Source: Perognathus longimembris pacificus
Lineage: Eukaryota > Chordata > Mammalia > Rodentia > Heteromyidae
DNA: 64,000 nt
NCBI RefSeq assembly: GCF_023159225.1
Contig: NC_063172.1
Coordinates: 42,847,832 to 42,911,831 of the forward strand
Direction: 5' to 3'
Shown here one piece after another: positions 13,541 to 23,547 of the stretch. How positions within the stretch are numbered: position 1 is the first letter of the stretch; every line of letters starts with the position of its first letter. The notes beneath the pieces were generated by a model. That model saw nothing but the letters and a program-made list of their open reading frames with translations, did not search any database and was not told the DNA's origin. Position numbers and translations under genes: made by a program.

Positions 13541-13770
13541 TTTACTTATCTTCTTTTTATTAGCATCAATTAGTTATACAAGGAGGTCATTTTTAACATG
13601 TCTATTTATTTATACAATTCATCTTGGTTATAATCATTCTCTCTGTCATTCTTCCTCTTTTCTCTACTTCCTTCTGGTACATTATTGCTTTGTAAGCATT
13701 AAAAAATATTCCCATTTGAAGATGAAAAATTTTCTACCATGAAAGGAAGATAGAGTTAACAGTATGGCAT

Positions 13771-13850
13771 TGGGATAGGACAGATTGAACCCAGGGCCTT
13801 GAACATGTTAAGCAACTGGCCCACAACTGAGCTATATCCCTAGCCACAAG
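13771..13850 (-). mobile_element. ID-like left monomer, reverse
   Basis: GATTGAACCCAGGGCCTTG ... GAGCTATATCCCTAGCC, the tRNA-derived monomer alone. Confidence 0.6.
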
Positions 13851-13934
13851 AAAAATAAATTCTTATTCCAAATGATAAAAATTCATTTCAAGTTTTTCAT
13901 AAAGTTCTGTACCTGGAACTGATCTCCAGAATAT

Positions 13935-14150
13935 ATTTTGTCTGAACATAATGGCACATGCCTTAAATAGCTACTAAGGAGAAAGGCAGGAAATCACAAG
14001 TTCAGGGGGAAAGTTAGCCAGAGGAAAATTATCAAAGTTATCATTATCTCAAAAACAAAACAGAAACAAGGGAGTTAAAGATATGGCTCAAGTTGTAGAG
14101 GCTCAAGAGGCCTAGCACATTCCATGCTCTCGGTTAAGTCTTTGGTATTA
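13935..14150 (+). mobile_element. Degenerate B1-like plus Geo SINE
   Basis: ATAATGGCACATGCCTTAAA, CTCAAAAACAAAACAG and GATATGGCTCAAGTTGTAG in the usual order; badly diverged. Confidence 0.5.
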
Positions 14151-14419
14151 CAAATCATTGCTAAGAAACCCCAGCCTTTAGAGAAATTTAAGAGATTTCT
14201 TTGAGTAAAACTATTCTGTGTCCAAAAAGTTTCTTGTTCTTCTCAGCCGTAATGCTCCTATTCTCAACTGAGGGATTTGTCTTCTGGGCCTATATTATTA
14301 TTACTACTAATCATATAACTAGTTGTTATATTGTAAGGAAGGTAAATTCTAGGCAACATCTAAAATACTTGACATTTAAGAGTCCTCATTTAAACAATAA
14401 CCATAAAACATAATTTTCC

Positions 14420-14530
14420 AGTTGAAAAACTGTATCATGGAAACGAATCAGCTTGCCAAAGGTCGGAAACTAGTGACTAGTGGAAATAGAAATTCAACAT
14501 GTCTGACTCCAAAGCCATGGATCTTTTCCC
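14420..14530 (+). mobile_element. MIR SINE fragment
   Basis: CAGCTTGCCAAAGGTCGGAA, GACTAGTGGAAATAGAAATT and GTCTGACTCCAAAGCCATGG track the MIR 3' half closely. Confidence 0.65.
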
Positions 14531-14639
14531 TCTGTCACCAGGTTTATAAAGCAACCATTAAAATATCACAGTGACCCTTAGTACCATTACACCAAAATTT
14601 CCATGTAATGACAGTTATAAAGAATGATATTTATCTTTA

Positions 14640-14990
14640 AAACACAGGATCCCTATCAAGTATCTTAGGGGCAGAGAAATCACAGGTATCCATGGAGAAT
14701 CTTGGAAAGCTCCATGATAAATACAGGAATGCACATTTCACCCAGTAAGAAAGGATTGTTGTCAAAAGGGAAGTTCACACCCAGATGGCAAATATAGTTC
14801 ACAGATGCCTGACACTTGAGCTTTCTTTCCTGATCAGAGTTCACTGGTAGAAATGTCACAGCAATGCCTCCCAGAAGGAATGCCTGGTGTTTCCTTGTGA
14901 TCAGAATTATTCTGGACAAATTGCTCCTGTTGTCTCTTTGTAAGCATTTGGTGCCTATTGGGGCATCTGTTGCCATCTGGTAATTTTCTT
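14640..14990. promoter_or_regulatory. Candidate distal adipocyte enhancer of FABP4 (ARE6-like DR1)
   Basis: A block without recognisable repeats, about 6.7 kb upstream of the inferred FABP4 start. It contains TGATCAGAGTTCA at 14831-14843, a degenerate DR1 (two hexamers, one-base spacer). From memory, this shares the run GATCAGAGTTCAC with the ARE6 PPARgamma/RXR site of the mouse aP2 enhancer. Other AGTTCA half-sites lie at about 14771 and 14798. Repeats inserted between here and the gene could explain a distance larger than the 5.4 kb known in mouse. Inference. Confidence 0.45.
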
Positions 14991-15350
14991 AAAGCACACA
15001 GGTCTCATAATTTCTGCCCCCTCTGGTAGTATCTGTATGTGCACTGTGGGTTCTCTTTCCTTTCATCCCTCATCCCTCCTGCCTTTGTAATTGCCTTTAT
15101 TAGGCACATGGTCTAGCTCTATCATTTGAGCTAAGCCACACCCTCAGCTCTCCTTTTTTCTTTCTAAATTCTTGTTTTCCTTAATCTTCTCCTTTTTCTG
15201 TCTTTCAAATCTTACATTATTTATTTATTTTTTCTGCCAGTACTCTCACATGGTTTTCTTGTTCATGGCTGTTACTCTGTTACTAGAAACATGGCTCAGT
15301 CTTAGCGTTTTTCTGTGTAATTGGAAATGAAGTATTTAAAGACTATTCTA

Positions 15351-15620
15351 GTGGGGCACTGGTGGCTCATGCATATAGTCCTAGCTATTTCTATTTCAGG
15401 AGGCTGAGATCTAAAGATCATGGTTTGAAGCCAGCCTGGGCAGAAAAGTCCTGGTGAGACTCTTATCTCCAATTAACCTTGCCAAAATAAAAAGGAAGTG
15501 GAGCTGTGGCTCAAAGTGGTAGAGAGCTAGTCTTGAGCACAAAGGGGCTCAGAGACAGAGCCCAGGCCCTGAAGTCAAGCCCCACAACTACTCCCACCAC
15601 TACCACCACCCCCAAAAAAG
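15351..15620 (+). mobile_element. B1-like plus Geo dimeric SINE
   Basis: GGCACTGGTGGCTCATGCAT, AGGAGGCTGAGATC and AAGCCAGCCTGGGCAG in the left half; GTGGAGCTGTGGCTCAAAG and CCCAGGCCCTGAAGTCAAGC in the right half. Confidence 0.85.
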
Positions 15621-16131
15621 ACTATTTTATCAGGGATACCTTCAAACTGAGATCTACCAGCCTCTGTAACAGCTAGGATTACAGACTTAACCTACCAGCA
15701 CCTGGAAAATATTATTTTTCAAATGTCTATTGTGGTCTGGGAACTGTGCCTACTGTTTTCCGGAAGTGCTCTGGCTTTACAATTCCTCCTTCACCAATCT
15801 CCTAGCATGCAGCCAGAAGCATAATGAGACATGGTCATGATGGATAGGGTGCAGCAGGATCGCACAAAGATCATGGTTCTGCAGATGAATTCAAGTGCAA
15901 CCTCACGTTTCCTAAATCTAGCTCCATGTCAGACACTTTTAAACTTTGTGCTTCAAAACTGCTTTGTTTATTCACAGGGGCATAGAATAATCTAGAAAAG
16001 GATAATAGACCCAGATTGGCTGGATGCTAGCTGCCATTGTATCACTATTGATTGTTTCTAAGCTCTTTCTAGGTACTCATACAAGATTTCCCTCTGGAAA
16101 TCCCTCATGCTCAACTTCATTCAGCAACTTA

Positions 16132-16144
16132 TGACCTTTGGCCT
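16132..16144 (-). promoter_or_regulatory. DR1 (PPAR/RXR-type) site about 5.4 kb upstream of FABP4
   Basis: On the minus strand the site reads AGGCCA-A-AGGTCA, preceded by CAAAACA. It is a near-consensus DR1, one mismatch from two perfect half-sites. It lies 5.42 kb before the inferred FABP4 start, the distance of the known aP2 enhancer in mouse. An NF1-like half-site TTGGC is nearby at about 16016 and TGAC half-sites at about 16185-16200. Occupancy is unproven. Confidence 0.4.
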
Positions 16145-16875
16145 TGTTTTGAATGTCAGGCTTTGGGAAAGTCTCTGCCAGTCCTGACTTCCCTGACCCC
16201 CTGATCAAGGGCACATGAGCTATCTTATTGTCACCGAAGCCTGTGGTTCTTAACTTTATGTCCTTATGACACTACATTGATCCTCATGCTCCATCCCTTC
16301 TTGTCTTATTCATTCTTATATCAGAACATCAAACACATTTATTAGGCATTTAATGAATATATGGCTGAATGTCATCCTTGCATTTAGCCCTATGTATATA
16401 ATTTAAATTGCACAATATACAATGTAAGTGGGCTGAGATTGGTAAAGGTGTGGTTATGAATGGAAGTTTAGGAGAAATAGATTGCAAATAGATTTGGATT
16501 GCAAGGAGTTCTTACAAACACAACTAGCAGTTTGCCTACTACAGCTATGGCAAATCATACCTGAAATGTTTTCCTTGACTTTATCACAAACAGTTGCAAG
16601 AGAGGAGGTCAAGTGTCCTTTTAAAATTTTTATAATGCAAATACTTCTATTTGTTGTACTATTTGATCTATATACTTAAATATGATCTAAATCTGTTGGA
16701 TTAATTTTCTCCTGATTCAGCAATGGATTTGATACATTTACACCATAAGTCATATATAATGTTAAGCCTGAGCTACACAACAATGGTTAAAACCCAATCC
16801 TACCCTCAAAGAGCTCATATCCAGGAATCAGAAGACAAATTACTTAATGTTACATGAGCACAAAATGTGTTTGCA

Positions 16876-16882
16876 TGTGTGT

Positions 16883-16918
<36 letters not shown>
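16876..16918. repeat. (GT)n microsatellite
   Basis: About 43 bp of GT with one A interruption. Confidence 0.95.
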
Positions 16919-16919
<1 letters not shown>

Positions 16920-16920
<1 letters not shown>

Positions 16921-17900
16921 TTCTGTCTTTCTGCACTTCTGAAAATTTTCTTGGTGATATCTTCTGATATCACAACTACTTTGCTAGGTTCCTTTCTGTT
17001 TTGCCTACTGGAGATTTTCACCTTTGCCTACATTGGGTTCATAGTGATGTTTGCTTTAAGAAATGAAGGCAAAGGAGGTTAGAGTTGATATTCAGAAAGT
17101 GCTTTGCCAGCTTTTCCGTTGGTTCCTCTTAGCATTTGTACCCACTGAACTCTTGAGTGAAGAGTATCTTTTATGAGTAAGAGGGCAAGTGAAACAGTTA
17201 CACAACAGACCACAAGGCGCCCCAACCTGTGATTAGCTACACAGCCCTTGAAGCACAGCAATTGACTTACTAACTCTTCCCCCATTGTTCACCATCTTGA
17301 AGACAAAGAGTCAGCGGTCAGTCTGTGTGCACACATGTGCAATGAATGATACAGGGTTTCAGAAACTTTGCCTCTTAAACCTAGGAGAGTGAATGTAAAA
17401 CCATCCTCTAATTAAGTGCTCTCACCAATCTATAAAGATAGAAAATCTACAAAATATCTACATTCATGATCTTCACCTTCAGATGCTAACCCTCTCCAAA
17501 TCTATGTAAGAATAATACGTGAATAAAAGAACTTTGCTTCAGATAAAAGGAGAGCCTGGGCACCAACCTACCCCTCACCTCACTAAGTTTGTGCAAGCTG
17601 TGAAAACCCTCCCTCTCACAAAGGCTTTGTCTCTACTCATTATCCATACAGGGGTCTGTTTCCTCTTCAACTCAGAAATCATCAGAGAAAAAAAAAGTCC
17701 TCATTTCCTCCCAAAGAAATAAACACAGGCAAAGGTCAAGGGAATGCATTCCATGGACTCTGTCCATAGTGGAGCAAAGTGCATGGCAAGCAGCCTGGGC
17801 CAGAGGTCTGTGCCTGTCCGCATTGAGCATCTGGGGCTGTGCCCCCAGAGTCAAGTGAGACCCCTCCCCTACGACCCTTCAAAAACATTCTGCCTGGGTG
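16920..17900. other. Gene-free, nothing recognised
   Basis: Unique-looking sequence. Short frames (67-71 codons) show no domain. Confidence 0.4.
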
Positions 17901-17924
17901 TGCTTATTTTTTTTATATGTCTGT

Positions 17925-18060
17925 GGTCTTTTTTGAGTAAATACTTTACTGTGTATCCCAGGTTAGTTTCACATTTGTTAGGTATCCCAGCCTTGCTTTC
18001 ATCTCCCAATGTTCGGCCTCAGTTTCCTGATTGCAGGTGTGCAACACTCTGCCCAGCTAG
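17925..18060 (-). mobile_element. B1-like SINE, reverse, diverged
   Basis: ACTGTGTATCCCAGGTTAG, GGCCTCAGTTTCCTGATTGC and ACACTCTGCCCAGCT. It lies across the 128-codon frame at 17744-18130, which is therefore not a gene. Confidence 0.55.
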
Positions 18061-19479
18061 TATGCATGTGTTTGTGCACATGTATGCTTGTACACACATG
18101 CATTTGTATGCAATATTGGAATATTTCTAAAGAAAAGCATGGTCATTGCAGTGGGAATCCTTTTCATCATCAAAATCAAACTGAATTTCATGTGCCTGTC
18201 CAGGCATGCTTAGGCTCCTCCAGAAGGCAGGGGCATCCTAAGCCCCTTCTATGTCAGTCATCAGCTTCTACTTTTGCATTGCTTTGTTGCCATTGTTCTT
18301 GTCAGATCATCATCATCTCTAAACTCTTTGCTCTAAGCAGATAATATGCTTAATGATCCATTCTTCCTGGGGCCATAATGTGAATGCTTCTAAAATCAGA
18401 TGGGAGTCCATGGCTTCCGAGCTTTAAAATATATACACAAGCACGAAACATGATTATGTAGCCTAAACTCATCTCATTCCTTTTGTCAATTAATTTATAA
18501 ATGCAAATTTTTACAGAGTGAGCTAAGTGCTAAGTGCTAAGAATATTATGGATAGGAGAACACTGGGAATGGAGAAGGGAATTCAGGAACGGGAGGAGAT
18601 TGGGGACAGGGTACAAGACCTCTTATCTTGTATGCTAATTATATGCTAATAAAAGATGCTAAAAGCATGAAAAAATAAGCATCAAGTGCCTTTTGTACAA
18701 AAATGCGTGTCTCAAGATAACTATAAAAACAAAACCCCTTCAAAAAAAATCTTCATACTTTACTTTGGCCCCAGGCTGGTACCTAAAATGGAAACTTGAA
18801 ATATTATACAAAAACAGAAATCATGTCTTATTTATATTCCCTTATAGCACAATGTATTGGATATAGCAGATTTGCAAAAAAAAATTATTGAGAATTATCT
18901 GCCAGTATAAACTTTATTCAACAAAACTAGGTCTGAAAAGAAGACTGGTATAATTTTCTACTAGTTTTCTACTAGTTTAGCACTAAAAATTTTGGTTAAA
19001 TTCAAATTACCTTCATAAATGCTTAGGGAGGATATTGTTGAAACACTATTCTCTTGACTTTATAATATTAAATTTTAAGCTATTTCTAAGAACAAAATCC
19101 CTTTGGGCTAAGCAACTGCCAAGGGTACATGAAGTACCATTCTTTCAAGTATTAATTCTTTCAATGCTGTTTAAGTTACTAAGGCCCTTTACTATGGGTT
19201 ACTACCACTCTAATGTATATGAAATCATGAAATGAATCAATAGTTATTTTTAGAAACGGTCAGTTGTGCCATTTCTCCAGTGATGATGAGACCCAAACAC
19301 ATCAAGATAGGAAGCCTTTGCTGCTGGCTCAGATATATTCTTCAAGTTTTTACATGTCCTACTTAATTAGGGCTTCCTCAATCAAGCTCATTGACTAATA
19401 AGTGCCTTGGTATATAATAGTGAATAAATTTGGGCAAAAGTCCCTACCTAAATGGATTTTGGCTTCTGCACATGCATGT

Positions 19480-19488
19480 GTGTGTGCA

Positions 19489-19531
<43 letters not shown>

Positions 19532-19742
19532 CAGTCCTGAATCTTGAACTTAGGGCCTGAATGCTGTCCCTTAGCATTTTCACTCAAGGCTAGTGCTCTA
19601 CCACTTTAGGCTTTTTTATAATATTTAATTGGAGATGAGTCCCATGGACTTTCCTGCCTGAGCTGGCTTTGAATCTCGATCCTCAAATCTCAGCCTCCTG
19701 AGTATCTAGGATTGCAAGTGTGAGCCACTGGCACCTACCTGG
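19480..19742 (-). mobile_element. B1-like plus Geo SINE with (TG)n at its tail
   Basis: TG microsatellite at 19480-19530, then reverse Geo (CCAGTCCTGAATCTTGAAC, CTCAAGGCTAGTGCTCTACC) and the reverse B1-like half (CTCAGCCTCCTGAGTATC, GTGAGCCACTGGCACC). Confidence 0.85.
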
Positions 19743-20554
19743 ACCTTGACTTTTGATAACCAGGAACACACATCCATATATGCCTGTCTTGTATAGTAGG
19801 TGCACTGAGTGACCATGTAAAGTTGTCTTGAAAGGAAATCAAACCAGTAACTCCAGAGTTTCCCAGCATCTGGAATGCATGCACTTCCCCCAATCATCTT
19901 GTGGTTGACTTCTCACCCTTCAGATTGTCCATTTATTTTTGGTGGACCTTCCTAGATTGTCCTATTTACTGTCATCAGATGTCCCCATGGTGCTTGATCT
20001 GAAACTCAGCGGTAACTGCAGCCAGTTTACTGATTTGTTGTCTTGCATATTTGTTCTTTAATGTAAGCTCCACAGAGCAAGCAGAGCTCACTTGCTCTGT
20101 GGAATCCCCAGCTCTTAGCACAGTATCTAGTTCACATGTTGAGTAACCAAAGAACTTTGCTGTCACAGTGGTCCTCTATAACAACCTTGTAAACAAAAAT
20201 AATGTGAGTTACACACACAGTATAAAGTTTTCTAGTAGCCACATTAAGGAAATGAAAAAGACACAGGTTCATTTTGGTAATGCATTTCATTAACCTCAAC
20301 ATGTCTTGTCATCTCAAAATATAATCAATGTAAGTAATTTTCATGACATATTATGCGTAATGTTTTCACACTGACTTCTAGAAATATTGTATGCTTTACA
20401 CTAGTGGCCCATTTCAGTGTCTTGGAACATATTGGGTGAGTTTATGGGAGTTTTTGTGCACAAACAAAATTCTAGTGTGGCAAGAGAAGATTGAAACCCA
20501 TGATTATCTTAGAAAATTAATCTCACAAATCAGTTACTATGTAAAAGAAGAAAA

Positions 20555-20660
20555 CAGGATTTTTTTTTTTAAAGCAGGATCGCTGGCCTCAAACTTGCTA
20601 TCTCTCTGCTTCATCTTCCTGAGTGCTGGGATTGCAAGTAGGCACTATTGTGATATTTGG
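20555..20660 (-). mobile_element. B1-like fragment, reverse
   Basis: CTGGCCTCAAACTTGCTATC and CTTCCTGAGTGCTGGGATTG. Confidence 0.6.
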
Positions 20661-20699
20661 CCAAAAACCAGTTGCAATAACTTGTGACCATACCATTTC

Positions 20700-21400
20700 A
20701 GATAATTCAGTTAACATAACACCGTTTATCTGGTTAAATTTTGAGCTTAAAACATATTTCAGAAACAATATATTTTCTCAGTAGCATACTAAGAGAATAT
20801 GCTCTCCGGAGCATACTTTGGCTTGGAACCGTTTCTGGAAGGGGTTCTTAGAAATCAATACTACACTGGGAGTTAGGGATGGAAAGAGTGAGGTTATTTT
20901 AATTAAGTTTTCACTCTTGATTCCTTGTACATGAGCTGAATGCATTTTTAAATTGGTAAAACAGTATTTTAAATTAGAAATCTAGGGCACTTTAAAATAA
21001 ATTCTCTCAATTCTTTTGTTGCAATTGGCAAGTAATTTCTGGGACAACACTCTCTTAAAGAATCTTTGCAATTATTTAAGAATCTCCAAGGGAGTCCTTT
21101 TTGTTTAATTCAAAAGAAGCACGTAATACTAATATGTATTAGTATTAATATAAATATTAATAATTATGTAATTAATTAGTATTAATATGATTATAATACT
21201 AATAAAATAAAAATTCTACCCAAGAGGGTCAAAGTTCATCCCAAGATAATTGTTCTCAACAATAGGGTAAATATATGAATGAGAATAATAAGGGGAAGTT
21301 CAATGTACTAGGCATTAAGTAGTCAAAACAGGAACATTTAAAATACTCTGTTCATAGTTAAAAATAATTTGTACTCTAAGTCCAATGACCATTTGCCAGG
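20700..21400. other. FABP4 upstream flank, AT-rich
   Basis: No repeat family recognised. A small imperfect TAATAT/ATTAGT array is at 21125-21205. Confidence 0.4.
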
Positions 21401-21410
21401 GAGAACCAAA

Positions 21411-21541
21411 GTTGAGAAATTTCTATTAAAAACATGACTCAGAGGAAAAAAAAATACAGAGGCTAGTAATGAAGGAAATGATCTGAGATTGTCTCCAATT
21501 GGTTCCTCCTACTATCACATGTTCTGGACATCTTTAAAAAG
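21411..21541 (+). promoter_or_regulatory. FABP4: FABP4 proximal promoter (C/EBP-like, AP-1, inverted CCAAT, TATA-like)
   Basis: Seen in order: GTTGAGAAATTTC at 21411-21423, an exact AP-1 site TGACTCA at 21435-21441, CCAATTGG at 21495-21502, ATCACATG at 21514-21521, and the TATA-like CTTTAAAAAG at 21532-21541, which is 100 bp before the ATG. If transcription starts about 30 bp after the TATA element (near 21563), the AP-1 site is near -128 and the GTTGAGAAATTT site near -150. This agrees with the fat-specific element 2/AP-1 and C/EBP sites known from the mouse aP2 promoter. The start site itself is inferred. Confidence 0.75.
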
Positions 21542-21631
21542 GAGTTATCTGGACTCAGGAGAGCCACAGTACCTTCCTGAAACCTGCAGTCTCTTTCTCA
21601 CCTGGACGAAGAATCCTAGAAGGTTCACAAA

Positions 21632-23516
21632 ATGTGTGATGCATTTGTAGGTACCTGGAAACTGGTCTCCAGTGAAAACTTTGATGAGTACATGAAAGAA
21701 GTCGGTAAGAAACTGTACTTGGATAATTGGATTTGTATATTTTTATCTTGGTGGGAAAAGGGTTTGGAGCTGGCTTTTCACCCTGGAAGCACTGACCAGA
21801 AACTATAAGGCTATTTTCTATATAGAAGCTGTACAGGCAGCAAGTGAGATTTCTAGAAACATTCAGAACCAGAGATATAACTCATGCTTCCTCCAGGTAA
21901 AACAACTTGAAAAGTATATAAATGTAATTGTTATGAGCTACAGAATGATAAGATTTCTACTTTTGCTGCAAAGCTTGAGTGTCTTTGGTTTACGTGACTC
22001 TTTGCATGCTTTACTTTCATCCCCTTTGTATGTAAAATATGCAACAACTTGGAAAGGAGAACATTGATTTTGCAATATGCGATGATTTCTCTTTAAAACT
22101 GAAGCCACTATATTTCCTATCTTAGCATTATATTTCCTATGCTATCTTGGCATATTATTTTCTTGATGAACCATTAAAAAGTACAATTGTTCTATATAAA
22201 GAAATCTTAATTTTTAAAAGATATTCTCTAAGGGGCTTAAATACTTCTTAGAGTAGAAAGAACATGGGATGCCATAGAATTATTGAATAATTCAAAAGAC
22301 GGAGTTATATAAGTAACATAGCTTTCTTTTGATGGCAAAGGCTTGCAATTGTTTAGGCTCCGTTCACACCTCCAGCATGTAACTGGGTGAATGTCTACCA
22401 GATAGTTATGGTAGTAGAGCTGTGGAGGTAAATTAGGGAGACCCTTCTACGAAGGCTTCAGCTTTAGAACCCCTTACTCGTCCAATTATTATACAGGGTT
22501 AGATGCAAGATTAGAAACCTGGGAACAAATTTTAGACACTATCCTCATGACGGTTTAAGATTTAATTCTCTAAATTTCAAAGACTTGACCCTCTCCTTAG
22601 TTATATAGTATACACTTTAGGTTATTATACATTACTACTGATTTTCTTTTTTCCCTCATTTTTTGAATTATCTTTAATAAAGTATAAAGTAATTTCAGTT
22701 CAGCATGTTAATTTATGAGTGCAAGGCATCTTGAGTGATGTCACCTCTTCCCCTAGTCTTCCCTCCACCATCTAGATCCCAACCTACCCATCTCCTCAAG
22801 TTACCTGGTTCCATTTCCACATATGTACATTGAGTATTAGGACTATTACCAATCATTTCTCTCTCCATTCATTTGCCTTCCTCCCCTCAAGCCCTTTGTC
22901 TTTCTTGTTTGAAGATGAAAAGGAAATCAAGAATTTCAGCATGACTAATTAGCTATTGCTTTTTAAAAAAGATTTTTGCACTTGTTATATGTACATTCAA
23001 GTTTTAAAACTACTGGTAATAAAGTATCTCCTGGGGGAAACTGGCAATTCTAAGGGAGGGTGAATGGGCAGATATTGCCTTCAGTGGTTAAATAAAGGAA
23101 GAATGGAGTAGAGAAACAGGATGACTTTTCCCAAGCTCAATCTTTCCCCCACATTCCACCTTGCCTCCCTTAGTAGGCTAGATGGCTTGTTAGTTTAATG
23201 CAGTATGTTGTGCCAGAGCCAGTGCTTGATTGGCCATACATTAACTTCCCGCCTGTGGTCATTTCTTAGCTAGGAAGCTGAATCGGGTCCTAGGCATTGC
23301 TTATGTTACACAGTATTTCTTTCTTAGTCACTCCCTATTTCCTATGTTTGACCACTTTTCATCAAAGAAATAGCTTAGAGTTTTGTTCATGGGCCCAAAC
23401 CCCACACCTATGATGTCTATAAATTCTGTATAATACATGCAGCAACAGAAAAGTATCATTATTCATATTGGGATGTAGGTTGTTGATCCCACATCTTACA
23501 CATATGTATATATATG

Positions 23517-23547
<31 letters not shown>

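Noticed and set aside
17744..18130. 128-codon plus-strand frame
   Set aside because: Its second half runs through a reverse B1-like SINE.
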